The notes under the pieces are model-generated. The model was not told the origin of the DNA. It saw nothing but the letters and a program-made list of their open reading frames with translations, and searched no databases. A stretch of 32,408 nt of DNA from Flavobacteriales bacterium. Its GTDB lineage: Bacteria > Bacteroidota > Bacteroidia > Flavobacteriales_D > Crocinitomicaceae. This document shows, one piece after another, positions 8,701 through 18,200 of this stretch. Both the position numbers and the translations under genes were made by a program. Every line of letters begins with the position of its first letter. The stretch's first letter is position 1. The DNA is taken from contig CANGHX010000013.1 in assembly GCA_947453715.1 (NCBI GenBank), positions 1 through 32,408 on the forward strand, in the 5' to 3' direction.

Positions 8701-11700
8701 ATACTCCCGCTGTTTGAATTGGAGTAGTTCCTGTTGAAGGTAAATTAACTGTTACACCAGGCACACCTGTAACTGTATACTCTTTCAAAGTAATTGAATT
8801 TGAAGATTTACTTACACTACCAGTTGTTTGTAGTACTACGATTCTACCAGGAGTAAAGTCAGTTGAAATAAGCGTAATATTAATAGATCTAGGAATACTA
8901 TTACCATAACTATTGATAGCATAAACACTTAAATTTCCAGCTGTTGCATTTGATGCAAAGTTAATCGTTATACTATTTCCTGAACCAATAATAGTAGCCC
9001 CTGTTCCACTATAACTCCAAGAATAAGTTACTGAAGGGTCATTTGGAACTGTATAAGCTACACCTGATTGACCATAAATTACAGTTGAAGAACTAACTGT
9101 AAAATCAGCAGGTTGAGAAGGTAAATGTGTTACTGTTAAAGCTAGAGACGCAATTGAATCACATCCTGCAGCATTCGTCGTAGTATATGTATAGGTTCCT
9201 GAATTTGTATAATTTGTTCCATTCCAAGAATATGAATCATTTACTGTTACCGTATTTGTAGATTTAGTAGTTAAACAAATATTAAAGTTTGCTCTAACTG
9301 TTGTTGGATTGAAATCTTCGTTTTTAGAAAATAAATTACCAACTCCTATTCCCATGTCGGCATCTCTTCCAAGACCCATCACGTTAACTTTTCTATCTGT
9401 ATATAAGTTTACTAATGTATATCCTAAGTATTGTTTCCCTGCTCCCATGAACAATGTCTCAACTCTTGAACCTCCATTACCTGCAACTACTTGCCATGTT
9501 TTTCCAGCATGTGGGTGAATAGTATCCCAACAGTGTTCGTGTGCTGCAAACATTGCTTCACAGTTATTGTTCTCTAAATATTTCCACAAACTATCTCTTT
9601 GTGCTACGTAAGCTGCACTTCCAGAATTTTCTAATCCATCTCCAGGTTTCATTGATGAAGAGTAAGCTGGTTTGTGACCAAAAGCAAATATATGACGTGC
9701 ATTGTTTGCTCTTGCGGTTTGAACATCGTTCGCAACCCAATGGAAAGGTACTTTACTATCTTGTCCTGTTGGATCTGTATTTAATACGATGAAGTGATCT
9801 TGTCCATAATTGAATGAATAAGTCAGTTTGCTTTGGTCTGTAGCTAAATTATCTGCTCCGCCAACGCCTGGACCATTGCTTCCATTAATATATGGTGCCA
9901 TTACTCGTGTGTAAATACGTTCAGCTTCAACATACGATGTTTTTCCTGCTGCCTTATTTTGAGTTTCGTGGTTACCAGGGATTGCTACCAATGTGATGTT
10001 CATTGATGACAATGGGTGAGATTGATAAATTGCTTTCCAGCTTGTTAATTGTTTTACCAATTCTGCTGTATCAGCTACTCCCTTGTATCCCATTACGATA
10101 TCTCCTGTTAAGAAAAGGTATTTTGGCAATGGACTGATATGTGAAATCTCTGTGAATAAACGTTTCAATTGGTAAACGTTCGCTGTACTTTTTCCTGTTG
10201 CAACATCTAATCCTGTTGTTGCTGATGTATCTGTGTAATCTACTCTGTTACATCCAACTGTTACAAATGAGTAATCTAAGTTCGTTTGTGGAATTGTTAT
10301 TGAATTGTTTAAGTTAATCGCTACTGTTCTTGCAGTACTTGATCCACAAGCAACATTATTTGCAGTTACACTTAATGTTCCACTTGTTGCAATTGAAGAG
10401 AAATCAATTGTTACACTATTTCCTGAACCATTGATGGTTTCTCCTGTTCCGCTATACGTCCAGTTGTATGTTACACCTGATACATTTGGAACTGTATAAA
10501 CAACTCCCATTTCTCCTTTGTAAACAAATGTGTTTTTAACTGTGAAATCTGCTGGTTGTTGAGGTAAACTTACAACCATTGTTAAAGAATTTGATGTAGC
10601 AATTGAAGGACTTACACAAGCATCGGAAGATATTAATATACAAGTAACTACATCGCTATTTAGTAACGAATTAGTTGAAAAAACTGCATTATCTGTGCTT
10701 ACAATATTACCATTTAATTTCCATTGGTAGCTAGCAGTTCCGCCGTTTGTTGGAGTAGCTGTAAAAGTTACAGTTGCACCTGGACAAACTGAAGTTCCTA
10801 AATCTGAAGCAATACTCACTGACGGAACAACTGTTGGATTAACCGTAACCGTTGTCGCACTTGATGTTGCTGAGCAATTACTTGCATTTGTAACAGTAAC
10901 TGAAAAAGACCCGGATGTTGAAACAGTAATAGCTTGAGTTGTTTCACCAGTTGACCATAAATAACTAGAACCAGAAGATGCTGTTAAAGTGATTGAATTA
11001 CCTGAACAAAAAGTTGTCGCTCCACTTGGAGTTATAGTTGCAGTTGGTAATGCATTCACTGTTCCTGTAACAGAAGAAGTAGAAGTACCACAACCATTAG
11101 AAACAGTAATTGAATAAGAACCTGTTGCAGCGGTAGTTGCTGATGAAATACTAGGATTTTGAGATGAAGATGTGAAACCATTTGGTCCAGTCCAAGAATG
11201 AGTTAATGGTGATGTACCAGTTGTAGATAAATTTAAATTTAATGTATTATCAGCACAAACAGAACTACTTGTAACAGAAGTTATAGCAGGAGCAACACAA
11301 GGAGCAAAATCTACTCCGTGAAACCAAACATTTGTAGTCGCTGCAACTAAAGTAGAAGCTGAAGAACCTGAACCAGTATCTGTAATTTTGATGATTCTAT
11401 TTCCAACAGTTGCTTCAGAAGTAGTAGCATAAATTACAGGATTTGCTCCTGAATAATCTACTACCAAACCATAAGCTCCGATATTTGAAACACCAGTTCC
11501 TAAAGTATATTGTAGTGTCCAAGTTGCACCAGATTTTGTCCATTTTTGAATTCCTCCAGCTGCGGTGTTTAAATTAACTGCAACATAACAAATTGTACCA
11601 GCAGTATTAAAAGAAAAATCTGCTGGAACAGTAGTACCCATATCAATTACTTGTGTCAAAGTTGGTGAACCACTAATTGGTAAACCAGTTCCAACTGAAA

Positions 11701-12349
11701 ATATTCCTAAATGAGAAGTTGTATTTGAAGGTCCTGCTTTTTGGGTAGAGCAATACATTTGACCGCCAAAGATTCTTAAACCATACGCTTTAATTGGTGT
11801 TGCACCACCTCCTAAAACAGCTGCAGTTGAAGGACCAAAATAGTTTATACCATCAACATTTGCAACAGAAGCACCTGAAGTCCAATAATTTGTTCCATCA
11901 GAAACACCACCTCTTATATCATTTGCACTATAATAAGTAGTACTCGAATACACTTTTGAAAAATTACCACTCGCATCTATTTTATAGATAGCTCTAGGAA
12001 CAGTAGCTGAATTTGAAGCAGTAATATCAGTAGAAGAATAGTCAGCTGATGTAGAGTATCCTCCTAAAATTAAATTTGCTCCATCAGAAGATTGAGTTAA
12101 GAATCCTTCTGAACCACCTAAAGTAGCTGCCATTTGAATAGTGTTAATTCCTGTTATAGGCAATGTAACTGAAACACCTGAAACACCTGAAGGTGTATAT
12201 TCTTTTAACGTAACTGCTGAACCAAACTTTGTTGTGGCTCCAGTAGTTTGAACTGCAACTATTCTACCTGGAGTAAATGAACTTTGCCCGAAAAGGAGAA
12301 AAGTGCAAAAAATCGAGGAAATTGCTAATAGTAATGTTTTTGATTTCAT
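5765..12349 (-). CDS. Giant secreted mosaic protein: two propeller-like domains, metallophosphoesterase, Calx-beta, DUF3616-like, dockerin-like tail
   Basis: This 2194-aa protein is predicted to be exported (signal peptide 1-22). Domains in order: propeller-like domain 1 (25-350, FTPGRIVAVQTTG); Ig-like repeats with WSTGETTQAITV-type motifs (~350-595); PKD-like domain (~595-685); calcineurin-like metallophosphoesterase (~688-1020); an Ig-like linker; PKD-like copy 2 (~1076-1163); propeller copy 2 (1165-1487); Calx-beta (~1492-1600); a cadherin-like stretch (~1605-1720); DUF3616-like domain (~1722-2060, with GLRAPL, GKGIRDI and EGMVFGPD motifs); a short Ig-like domain; and two dockerin-like calcium-loop units (2135-2194). 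Phosphoesterase motifs are GDIVMG (~748), GNHET (~792), FGHKPAYS (~888) and AAHEHCWD (~934). The usual first metal-binding Asp motif is replaced by GCNRVDY. There is no T9SS sorting domain. It may be a secreted phosphoesterase, but the substrate is unknown. The single long frame with a promoter and terminator suggests an intact gene. Confidence 0.88.
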   Translation of the reverse strand: MKSKTLLLAISSIFCTFLLFGQSSFTPGRIVAVQTTGATTKFGSAVTLKEYTPSGVSGVSVTLPITGINTIQMAATLGGSEGFLTQSSDGANLILGGYSTSADYSSTDITASNSATVPRAIYKIDASGNFSKVYSSTTYYSANDIRGGVSDGTNYWTSGASVANVDGINYFGPSTAAVLGGGATPIKAYGLRIFGGQMYCSTQKAGPSNTTSHLGIFSVGTGLPISGSPTLTQVIDMGTTVPADFSFNTAGTICYVAVNLNTAAGGIQKWTKSGATWTLQYTLGTGVSNIGAYGLVVDYSGANPVIYATTSEATVGNRIIKITDTGSGSSASTLVAATTNVWFHGVDFAPCVAPAITSVTSSSVCADNTLNLNLSTTGTSPLTHSWTGPNGFTSSSQNPSISSATTAATGSYSITVSNGCGTSTSSVTGTVNALPTATITPSGATTFCSGNSITLTASSGSSYLWSTGETTQAITVSTSGSFSVTVTNASNCSATSSATTVTVNPTVVPSVSIASDLGTSVCPGATVTFTATPTNGGTASYQWKLNGNIVSTDNAVFSTNSLLNSDVVTCILISSDACVSPSIATSNSLTMVVSLPQQPADFTVKNTFVYKGEMGVVYTVPNVSGVTYNWTYSGTGETINGSGNSVTIDFSSIATSGTLSVTANNVACGSSTARTVAINLNNSITIPQTNLDYSFVTVGCNRVDYTDTSATTGLDVATGKSTANVYQLKRLFTEISHISPLPKYLFLTGDIVMGYKGVADTAELVKQLTSWKAIYQSHPLSSMNITLVAIPGNHETQNKAAGKTSYVEAERIYTRVMAPYINGSNGPGVGGADNLATDQSKLTYSFNYGQDHFIVLNTDPTGQDSKVPFHWVANDVQTARANNARHIFAFGHKPAYSSSMKPGDGLENSGSAAYVAQRDSLWKYLENNNCEAMFAAHEHCWDTIHPHAGKTWQVVAGNGGSRVETLFMGAGKQYLGYTLVNLYTDRKVNVMGLGRDADMGIGVGNLFSKNEDFNPTTVRANFNICLTTKSTNTVTVNDSYSWNGTNYTNSGTYTYTTTNAAGCDSIASLALTVTHLPSQPADFTVSSSTVIYGQSGVAYTVPNDPSVTYSWSYSGTGATIIGSGNSITINFASNATAGNLSVYAINSYGNSIPRSINITLISTDFTPGRIVVLQTTGSVSKSSNSITLKEYTVTGVPGVTVNLPSTGTTPIQTAGVYGGSEGFLTNSTDGKYLVVAGYGTSSTFADVTATASNTVPRVIGQVTPSGLYQQMYSSSTMFNLNDIRSAVSDGTNYWVGGASTANVDGINYVGPGTPTVLGSGAIPSKAYATRIFNNQIYYSTQKAGPSNSATQLGIFSIGSGLQTSGTATPVQIINTGSIIPEDFSFNSSLDVCYIAVNLNTASGGIQKWTKSAGTWTLAYTLSTGAANIGAYGLLVDYSGANPIIYATTFETTGNRVIKIADSGPSSNAFTIVPAVAGVYYKGIAFSPVSAGTPTVNLSVSSNAGSEAGTTAITVTATSSSTLSSTEIVSLAVTGTNITNGDFTLSNSTIIIPSGASSGSVTFTVVDDVLMEGNEIAVLTISNPSPGLLLGTTTSQNVVISDNDNSAPTIFINVASTTNYIDGGVASSPVSPYTISGSIGDVTDPIATLGIDFIINDAETAASSLIVTVASSNITVVPNGNMLLTGSLSIRNLKISPIAVGYSTITIQVSDGLNNASYVINYAASDSIPKIVLNNTQWHTGMSDASDAISLDNDYYMTADDEVDVINVYSRHNSGLPVASFNYASYLNLPDQAKPEVDAEASAKSYKIANRYYWLGSMSNGKDPFDNKPNRDRLFATTVTGTGAATTISVNGYTAIRSALLTWGDAHGYNFTASAAAGVDSKSVSGFAAEGMVFGPDSTTLWIGLRAPLVPTVNRTKAVIAPILNFETWFNNGSQVGNPTFGAPIELNLGGKGIRDIIRLENGTYIIVAGDAGPNLALSSIYKWTGNSADSPILVSSQGNGKLNMEGVMEVKANGITSMSQLQVISDGGSDVIYNDGLEAKDYGNLNLRKFRSDILTGIDLCMPVSSAVNAVNSSFCGGSSTTLTAPTIPNPSSFIWTNGSTSKSIVVSNFGNYSVTQTDLFGCIYNSSTILLSNCEATDLTDDGVTDINDFLIFAPAFGFTCSNCREDINHDGSIDINDFLLFAPKFNRVCSCN
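7889..8857 (-). repeat. Internal duplicate, copy 2: propeller-like domain
   Basis: Encodes residues 1165-1487 of the 2194-aa protein. It aligns along its length with copy 1, sharing FTPGRIV, LKEYT, GGSEGFLT, SDGTNYW, ANVDGINY, STQKAGPSN, NLNTASGGIQKWTKS and DYSGANP. Copy 2 follows a duplicated PKD-like domain, whereas copy 1 opens the protein. Confidence 0.85.
11300..12277 (-). repeat. Internal duplicate, copy 1: propeller-like domain
   Basis: Encodes residues 25-350, directly after the signal peptide. It matches the second copy at 7889-8857 over its full length, with few length differences. The copies have diverged enough that most matches are at protein level, so this is an old domain duplication and not a recent DNA repeat. 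Confidence 0.85.
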
Positions 12350-12392
12350 AACTTGATAATTTGTCGTAAAGACTAGTATTAAATATTGAAAC

Positions 12393-12400
12393 CAAAATTA
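12393..12400 (-). promoter_or_regulatory. Candidate Bacteroidota -7 box upstream of the 2194-aa gene
   Basis: The minus strand reads TAATTTTG, an exact match to the Bacteroidota TAnnTTTG element, 43 nt upstream of the ATG. An imperfect -33 element (TTTC for TTTG) lies about 19 nt further upstream. This supports separate transcription from the six-gene operon that ends at 12523. Confidence 0.5.
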
Positions 12401-12522
12401 CTTTTGACTAATTAAGTGGAAAAGAAATCGAATTAACTATTGATTAAATAATTAGTTGATTTGTTAATTCTATAATAAGAAAATTTAAGTAAAATTTACT
12501 ATTAGTTAATATTTGATTGTTA

Positions 12523-13197
12523 TTACAATGTGTAAAACAAACCACAATTACTGCCAATAGAATAAAAATATTTTTTTACTGGTGCATCCATGACAGTTGT
12601 GATTGATTGTCTGTAAATTAATTCAAATTTAAAACTCCATTTAGGAGAAAAATTTGTTTTTAAACCTGCTCCAATTATAGAAGTAAAATTTAATTTAGAA
12701 AATTCTGAATTTCCTATTATTAACTCTCTTGATGACGAATTTTCCTTTTGCATTAATATTTTACTTGAAAGAAACAGATTTGAAGAAATTCCTGCAGAAA
12801 TAAAAATTTTTGTATTCTTATTTATAATATTATAATTCACTTTTAAAGGAATATCTAAATAGTGAATGTGATCTACATATTTTTCAATTGTAGGAATAAT
12901 TTTAGATCTTAGTTGTTCACCTTTATCCGAATACAATATTCCAGTTGAAAGTGAAATTTTTTGAGTAAATTGATAATCTAAATTTATTCCAGTCGTAAAC
13001 CCAAATTTAGCAACTTCCAATGTATCGAATTGATCTTTCATCCATTGATTATCAGAATTTGTATTCGTAATTCTATAACAAAAATCAGGTGAATAAGTTA
13101 AACCTATTGCTATCGACTTTGGTTTAATTGTATCAGAAGTTTGAGCTAATATAAAGATTGGAAATAAGAAGATTATAAATGAAATTATTCTTTTCAT
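12523..13197 (-). CDS. Small outer-membrane beta-barrel protein (PorT-like fold)
   Basis: This 224-aa protein has a signal peptide (MKRIISFIIFLFPIFILAQ). Alternating hydrophobic strands typical of a small Bacteroidota outer-membrane barrel follow: SIAIGLTYSPDFCYRI, KFGFTTGINLDYQFT, ISLSTGILYSDKGEQL, LDIPLKVNYNI, IFISAGISSNLFL, LNFTSIIGAGLKTNF and WSFKFELIYRQSI. The pattern is that of the 'outer membrane protein beta-barrel domain' family often annotated PorT-like; orthology to PorT itself is not claimed. It is the last gene of the six-gene operon, 18 nt after the FISUMP lipoprotein gene. No clear terminator hairpin follows it. Its role in the operon is unknown; an outer-membrane partner of the secreted paralogues is plausible. 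Confidence 0.8.
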   Translation of the reverse strand: MKRIISFIIFLFPIFILAQTSDTIKPKSIAIGLTYSPDFCYRITNTNSDNQWMKDQFDTLEVAKFGFTTGINLDYQFTQKISLSTGILYSDKGEQLRSKIIPTIEKYVDHIHYLDIPLKVNYNIINKNTKIFISAGISSNLFLSSKILMQKENSSSRELIIGNSEFSKLNFTSIIGAGLKTNFSPKWSFKFELIYRQSITTVMDAPVKKYFYSIGSNCGLFYTL

Positions 13198-13215
13198 GTG
13201 AAATTTTTTAAAATT

Positions 13216-13932
13216 TTAGTCTTTAACGCAACGGATACTAAATCCATAATTTTTGTAGGTAAATTGTCGATATACTCCTTTTTGCTGACTATCTAAATAT
13301 CGATACCAAGCTTGATTGTTATGCTCAGTCGAAGTCCAGAAAAATGCAGTATTTGTCTGATTGTTTAATGATCCATTAAAAACTCTACAGCCAGAAGGTA
13401 TAGCATCAAAACCAACAGTACTTGAATAAATTTCAATCGGATTAACCCATTCAATAGACGTTTTCATCAACATTAAACCGGTATTAGATCCTCTCCAAGC
13501 CAAACCATCAGCTTCTTCTTGTTTTGTTCCAAGTGACTTTTCTAATGTCTTCCACTCTTCATCAGAAGGAATGTGCCAACCTTGTGGAGCTATTTTTTTT
13601 GAATTGTTTACAGAAAACCAATTATATAATAATCCAAAACGAGCATCAGCTGAACAAAATGAGCCTACTTGAGTATTTTCCCATATGGAATCATTTCCTG
13701 AAATTGAAATTTCATTTATTGCTGTTCCATCACTATATTTATGCACTTTTAAATTTTCAGCCATCCACCATTGATCACCAATTTTAACAGTCTTGTATAC
13801 ATTCCCATCAATGTCTTGCATCGTACTGGTTTCATTTGGAACAGTCTCTTTTTTTGTTTCTTTTTTACAAGAAATAAAAAGAAAAACAATAATTCCAAAA
13901 ATATAATTTAACCTCATCATTTTGAATTTCAT
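13216..13932 (-). CDS. FISUMP-domain lipoprotein
   Basis: This 238-aa protein has a lipoprotein signal peptide with the lipobox FISC (acylated Cys22), followed by a Lys/Glu-rich linker. Residues ~38-238 match the Fibrobacter succinogenes major paralogous domain: DIDGNVYKTVKIGDQWWMAENL, then GLLYNWFSV, GWHIPSDEEWKTLE, SGCRVFNG, FFWTSTE and the terminal YGFSIRCVKD. The fold is C-type-lectin-like, but the function of the family is unknown. The ATG overlaps the stop codon of the upstream T9SS gene by one base (TAATG), which supports this start over Met5 or Met6 and suggests translational coupling. Membership in the operon links it to the TonB-dependent receptor and secreted paralogues. Confidence 0.9.
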   Translation of the reverse strand: MKFKMMRLNYIFGIIVFLFISCKKETKKETVPNETSTMQDIDGNVYKTVKIGDQWWMAENLKVHKYSDGTAINEISISGNDSIWENTQVGSFCSADARFGLLYNWFSVNNSKKIAPQGWHIPSDEEWKTLEKSLGTKQEEADGLAWRGSNTGLMLMKTSIEWVNPIEIYSSTVGFDAIPSGCRVFNGSLNNQTNTAFFWTSTEHNNQAWYRYLDSQQKGVYRQFTYKNYGFSIRCVKD

Positions 13933-15263
13933 TAATTTTTCATAAATAATTTTGTAGCAGTTTGCCCTCCTGCATTTACTAAAACAGTATATAACCCATT
14001 ATCAATTGCATTTAAATCAATTTCTTCATTTGAAATAAAGTTTGCATTACCAAATGATTTTTCAACAAGTACAATCCCAAAAGAGTTAATTATTTTGTAA
14101 CTTAATTCCGTTGATTCACCAGCAATAATATTTAAGATTAATTTTTCGCTTGCTGGATTAGGATGAATATCGAATTCAAAAGAGTTTCCTCTTTGAGACG
14201 GACAAACTACTGAAATATCACGATTTGCACATGCACCTGGATAACAACATAATGATTCAATCATAAAATTAACTTTTGAATCATAATTACAAGCCATTGA
14301 GTCAGAACAACCAAATACTATGGGTGTTTGACAAGCACCTGGTAGGCTGCAAACAAATGATTTATCATATTCTAAGTAATTTCCATCTGTACATCCACAT
14401 GAGTATGGATAACTCAAAAAAGAACTAACTTCTTCATCAGATTGAAGTAAAGTATCTTTAGAAACATATTTTAATGTTTGTAAAACACCATCTACAAGTG
14501 CTTCAATCTCTAGATTGATTTCAAATGAAAGTTGACCTTTAGTTGTTAATTGGGCAATTAACACTTGATTACTATCAGTAAGCACACCTGAAACTCCAGA
14601 ATTTTGAAGTGCAAAACTAGTACTTGAAAAACTCATTTTAGGTACTAATGAACCAAATATTGTACTGTCATTTCCTGAAACAAAATCTTTTATTCCATTA
14701 TCAATCCAAGTATCTGGAATGTTTACCATCGTATCCATTCCATCAGAAATAGTAAGCGGAATGCCTAATAACGCGTCATTATTCGTTAACATTCCATCCG
14801 AAATCATCGCACTTCCTCCGTCATTATTTACTCCTCCAATGAAAGAACCATCAATATCTTGTGATTTTAATAAACCAAAATAAGTTTTGTTTCCTTGCTT
14901 TTTAGTTGTTTGCCCCAAAGTCAACCATGTATCCAATGCTACAGTATTTTCACCATATCTAGCTTTAATAAAGTCTTTTGCAAAGGTTTGACCTTCAATA
15001 TTATTGTAAAAATAATCAGTACTTGAAATTGAAAAGGGATGCTCATTATTTCCATAAATTTTTTTCAATTTACTTCCAGGTAACATATCTACGTAAATTC
15101 TGTAAGTAGTCGAACCAGCTTCAACTTTTCCACCAATTGTATCTGTTGAATCAGCGTAATTTGAAATATAATAAGTTTCAACAATAATCTTTTCAAGTTG
15201 TGAAAAAGCAGATGAAGAAATAAAAAATAATACGAATATGTAAAAACAATTTCTCATTTTCAA
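13932..15263 (-). CDS. T9SS type A secreted paralogue with a Cys-rich GCxDxxACNYD segment
   Basis: Predicted surface or secreted protein of 443 aa. After a signal peptide ending near residue 21 (SSAFSQ), residues ~22-285 form the domain shared with the 1147-, 372- and 280-aa proteins (LEKIIVETYYISNYAD, TTYRIYVDMLPGSKL, ALDTWLTLG, GLLKSQDIDGS, VLIAQLTTKGQLSFEINLEI). A cysteine-rich stretch follows (~295-360), containing GCTDGNYLEYD and GCSDSMACNYD. These resemble the GCTDxxAxNYDxxA repeat seen in many marine Bacteroidota secreted proteins, in a degenerate form. Residues ~367-443 are a T9SS type A sorting domain (FDIHPNPASEKLILNI, ending TATKLFMKN). It lies 15 nt downstream of the TonB-dependent receptor gene and overlaps the lipoprotein gene by one base. 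The ligand or partner is unknown. Confidence 0.9.
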   Translation of the reverse strand: MKMRNCFYIFVLFFISSSAFSQLEKIIVETYYISNYADSTDTIGGKVEAGSTTYRIYVDMLPGSKLKKIYGNNEHPFSISSTDYFYNNIEGQTFAKDFIKARYGENTVALDTWLTLGQTTKKQGNKTYFGLLKSQDIDGSFIGGVNNDGGSAMISDGMLTNNDALLGIPLTISDGMDTMVNIPDTWIDNGIKDFVSGNDSTIFGSLVPKMSFSSTSFALQNSGVSGVLTDSNQVLIAQLTTKGQLSFEINLEIEALVDGVLQTLKYVSKDTLLQSDEEVSSFLSYPYSCGCTDGNYLEYDKSFVCSLPGACQTPIVFGCSDSMACNYDSKVNFMIESLCCYPGACANRDISVVCPSQRGNSFEFDIHPNPASEKLILNIIAGESTELSYKIINSFGIVLVEKSFGNANFISNEEIDLNAIDNGLYTVLVNAGGQTATKLFMKN

Positions 15264-15278
15264 AATGAATTTAATTTG

Positions 15279-18200
15279 TTATAATTTATAGGAAATACTC
15301 AAGTTATAATTTGTTCCATATCTGAAACTATCATAATCTACCCATCCATTTGGTAATTTATAGGCTCTTCTAACTTTAGCATTTAATAAATCTCTTATTG
15401 TTAGACTTGCACTGAAATGTTTACCTAGTGTCTTCGTCACCTTAAAATCAATAGTGTTTCTAGGCATTTCATAAACATCTGGTCGACCTTTTACAATTCC
15501 TGTAATAACTAACCTAGGACCTTGAACATTATAACTTATAGTTGCCGTTAATCCTAAACTATCTGCTTTATACATTAACAAAGCATTTATTATGTAGGGA
15601 GCTTGACCAAGCATAGAACGATTAACTGTATCAATTGGAGTAGAAATTTTCTCACCATTTACATATTGAATATCTTTTCGGATAAAAACAGAATTTGATT
15701 TTACTAAAGTCACATTCGTTCGAAATTCAAAGTATTTTGAAATTGCCTTATTAATTTCAAACTCTATACCTTTTACATTAGATTTATCAATATTCTGCCA
15801 ACTAATAGCACCACTTTCAAAACCCATTTCAATATGATTCTTAAAATCTTTATAAAATAAACTTACAGAAATATTATCACCATTTTTTAAGTAAGATTCT
15901 GCACGAATATCAAAGTTTTTAATATGTACCGTTTTCAAATCGGAATTACCATGAATTAAAGTTCTATACTCATTATCATAAACTGCAGCATCATTTAGTT
16001 CTCTAATACTTGGTCGTGCAACAGTTTGGCTGTAATTAAATCTTAAATTCGTTTTTGCAAATTGAATTTTAGTTATTTTATAAATGATATTCGCACTAGG
16101 TAAAAAGTTTACTTCATTAATATTAGCAGCATTCACACTATTTGGCAGTCCGAAACCATTTCCTCTTCTCGGATCATTTTTTGCATAACCTAAACGATAA
16201 TAATCATTAATATCAGTAAAAATTTTAGCTTGTTCAACTCTCAATCCACCCGAAAAACGGATTGAAGATTTTAATTCATAATCAACCATTGCAAATGCAG
16301 CTTTAATGATGCTATAACCAAAAGAGTGATTGTAAGCAGCTTTATTTTCATCGTAATAATAGTCTACTTTTCCGTTCGACATAATAAAACGATTCGCATT
16401 TAAAAACTCATCAATATTTTCGCTTGTAGGACTTGGATGAGAACCATTACCTTCAACAATTGAAAAATCTTGAATATCTGATTTACGATCTGTACGTTGA
16501 TAAGCTCCACCAAATTTCACTTTACGTAATAATTTTTCTGTTGCATTTTTTAATGGTAATTCAGCTGATAATCTTGAATCAAAAATATTTTCTGATAAAT
16601 ATCTATAAAAACGATGAACTCCATCTCCCACTGTAGGTCCAAATTGGTAAACACTTTTCACATTATTATCTAAAGTATATCCGTACTGAATGACTTTAAA
16701 ATCTGGAGCTATACTATTACCTTGTGTAAAAGATGAATTAAAATCTATTTTCATTTTAGGCCCAGCTAAATAGTGTTCAGATTTAAATTGATATATTTTT
16801 TGTTTTCGTTGTTCGTAAAAGAGTAAGTTCTGTGTTCTACCCTCTTGACTCCCAATAGAATTAGTTGGAATTGAAGTTGCAAAATTACCAATATCATTTG
16901 TTCCACTGAAATTAGGCATAAACATCAATGACACTTTATTTTTATCATTGAGTTTGTAAGCTAAATTCATTAACCCACTCCAACTATTTGTTTCTCTACT
17001 TACTTTCGCAGAATCTCTAACATCAAATGGGAAATTCAATTGTTCAGCACCCACTCTTTGAGAAACCCCATTTGGATCATATCGAACAGCAGTAGCATAT
17101 CTGAACCCAACTATATATCCTAATGGTTTTCCAAACAACGTTACTTGATCACCAACACTAAAGCTTTGTGTATTATTTAAAGGCGCTTTTCTTTTCACTA
17201 TATTCCAATTGTGAGCAAAACCATTATTATAATCTGAACCATCAGGATTAATTCTACTTTCTGCTTGCGCCTTATAAGTATTATTATATTGATTTTGTGC
17301 ATTTTGAATAGCTGCTGGATCATTTATTAAAGCCCTTGGCAATAAACCCAATTGGACTAATCCTAATTTATTGTAGGTAATACCTTCTGAAGTTCCATCA
17401 ATCCAGCCATCAACTCCCAAACTATTAAAATAAGAACCCAATCCTAAAGCAACCATTTCTTGATAGGTAGATGGATTTAATGTTGGAGAACTAATCGGCT
17501 CATCTTTTCTATTTCTTAATCCATTATCATAACCTAACCAATCAGTTGAACTTCTTTGAGTACTAACTATATCTTTGAAAGAAGTTTGAGCATTATATCC
17601 AAATTGTGATTCAACGTTCACTTGTAATTTGTCTGGATAATCTTTTGTTTCAACTGAAATGTATGCTCCTGTCCAATCACCTGGCAAATCAGGACTAGCT
17701 GTTTTAGTTATGATAATATTGTCAACTAAACTTGCAGGAAAAATATCTAATTTAATATTATTTGTTAGTGGATCGAGTGTCGGAATACGAGAACCATTCA
17801 AGGTTGTTTTAACATATCTATCACCAATACCACGTACAGTAATAAAACCACCGTTTGTTGAAACACCTGAAACTCTCGCAACAGCAGCACCAATTGTTGC
17901 ATCACCAGTCTTTTTCATTGTTTCAGCTGAAATGTAATCTAAAGTTGTAGCTGAATTAATTTTAATTCGTTCCATATAGCCATCGTTCGAACGAATTTGT
18001 TTAGCTACAATTTTCACTTCCTCTAGCTCGGTTTTTTTAGGGGAAATCGTGAAATTTTTGATCAAAACTTCATTATCTTTCAATTGGACAACCTCTAGTA
18101 TTGTATCATAACCAATATAGGCAATAACCAACGTTAAATAATTTGAATTTTTTATCGAAATATTATAATTTCCATCAAAATCACTTAATGTTCCAGCTGT

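Noticed and set aside
9541-9792. Open frame on the plus strand opposite the phosphoesterase domain
   Set aside because: It lies antisense to conserved catalytic motifs, has no recognisable domain and is explained by the codon pattern of the opposite gene. Similar antisense frames elsewhere (for example 504-710, 7239-7457, 13524-13787, 31870-32184) were dropped for the same reason.
41-12349. True cellulosome
   Set aside because: Cohesin- and dockerin-like modules are visible, but no cellulose-binding or glycoside hydrolase domain is found. Only a docking hypothesis is kept.
12401-12522. Terminator at the end of the six-gene operon
   Set aside because: Only short AT-rich palindromes such as AGTAAA-A-TTTACT occur, with no GC-bearing stem plus T run, so none is called.
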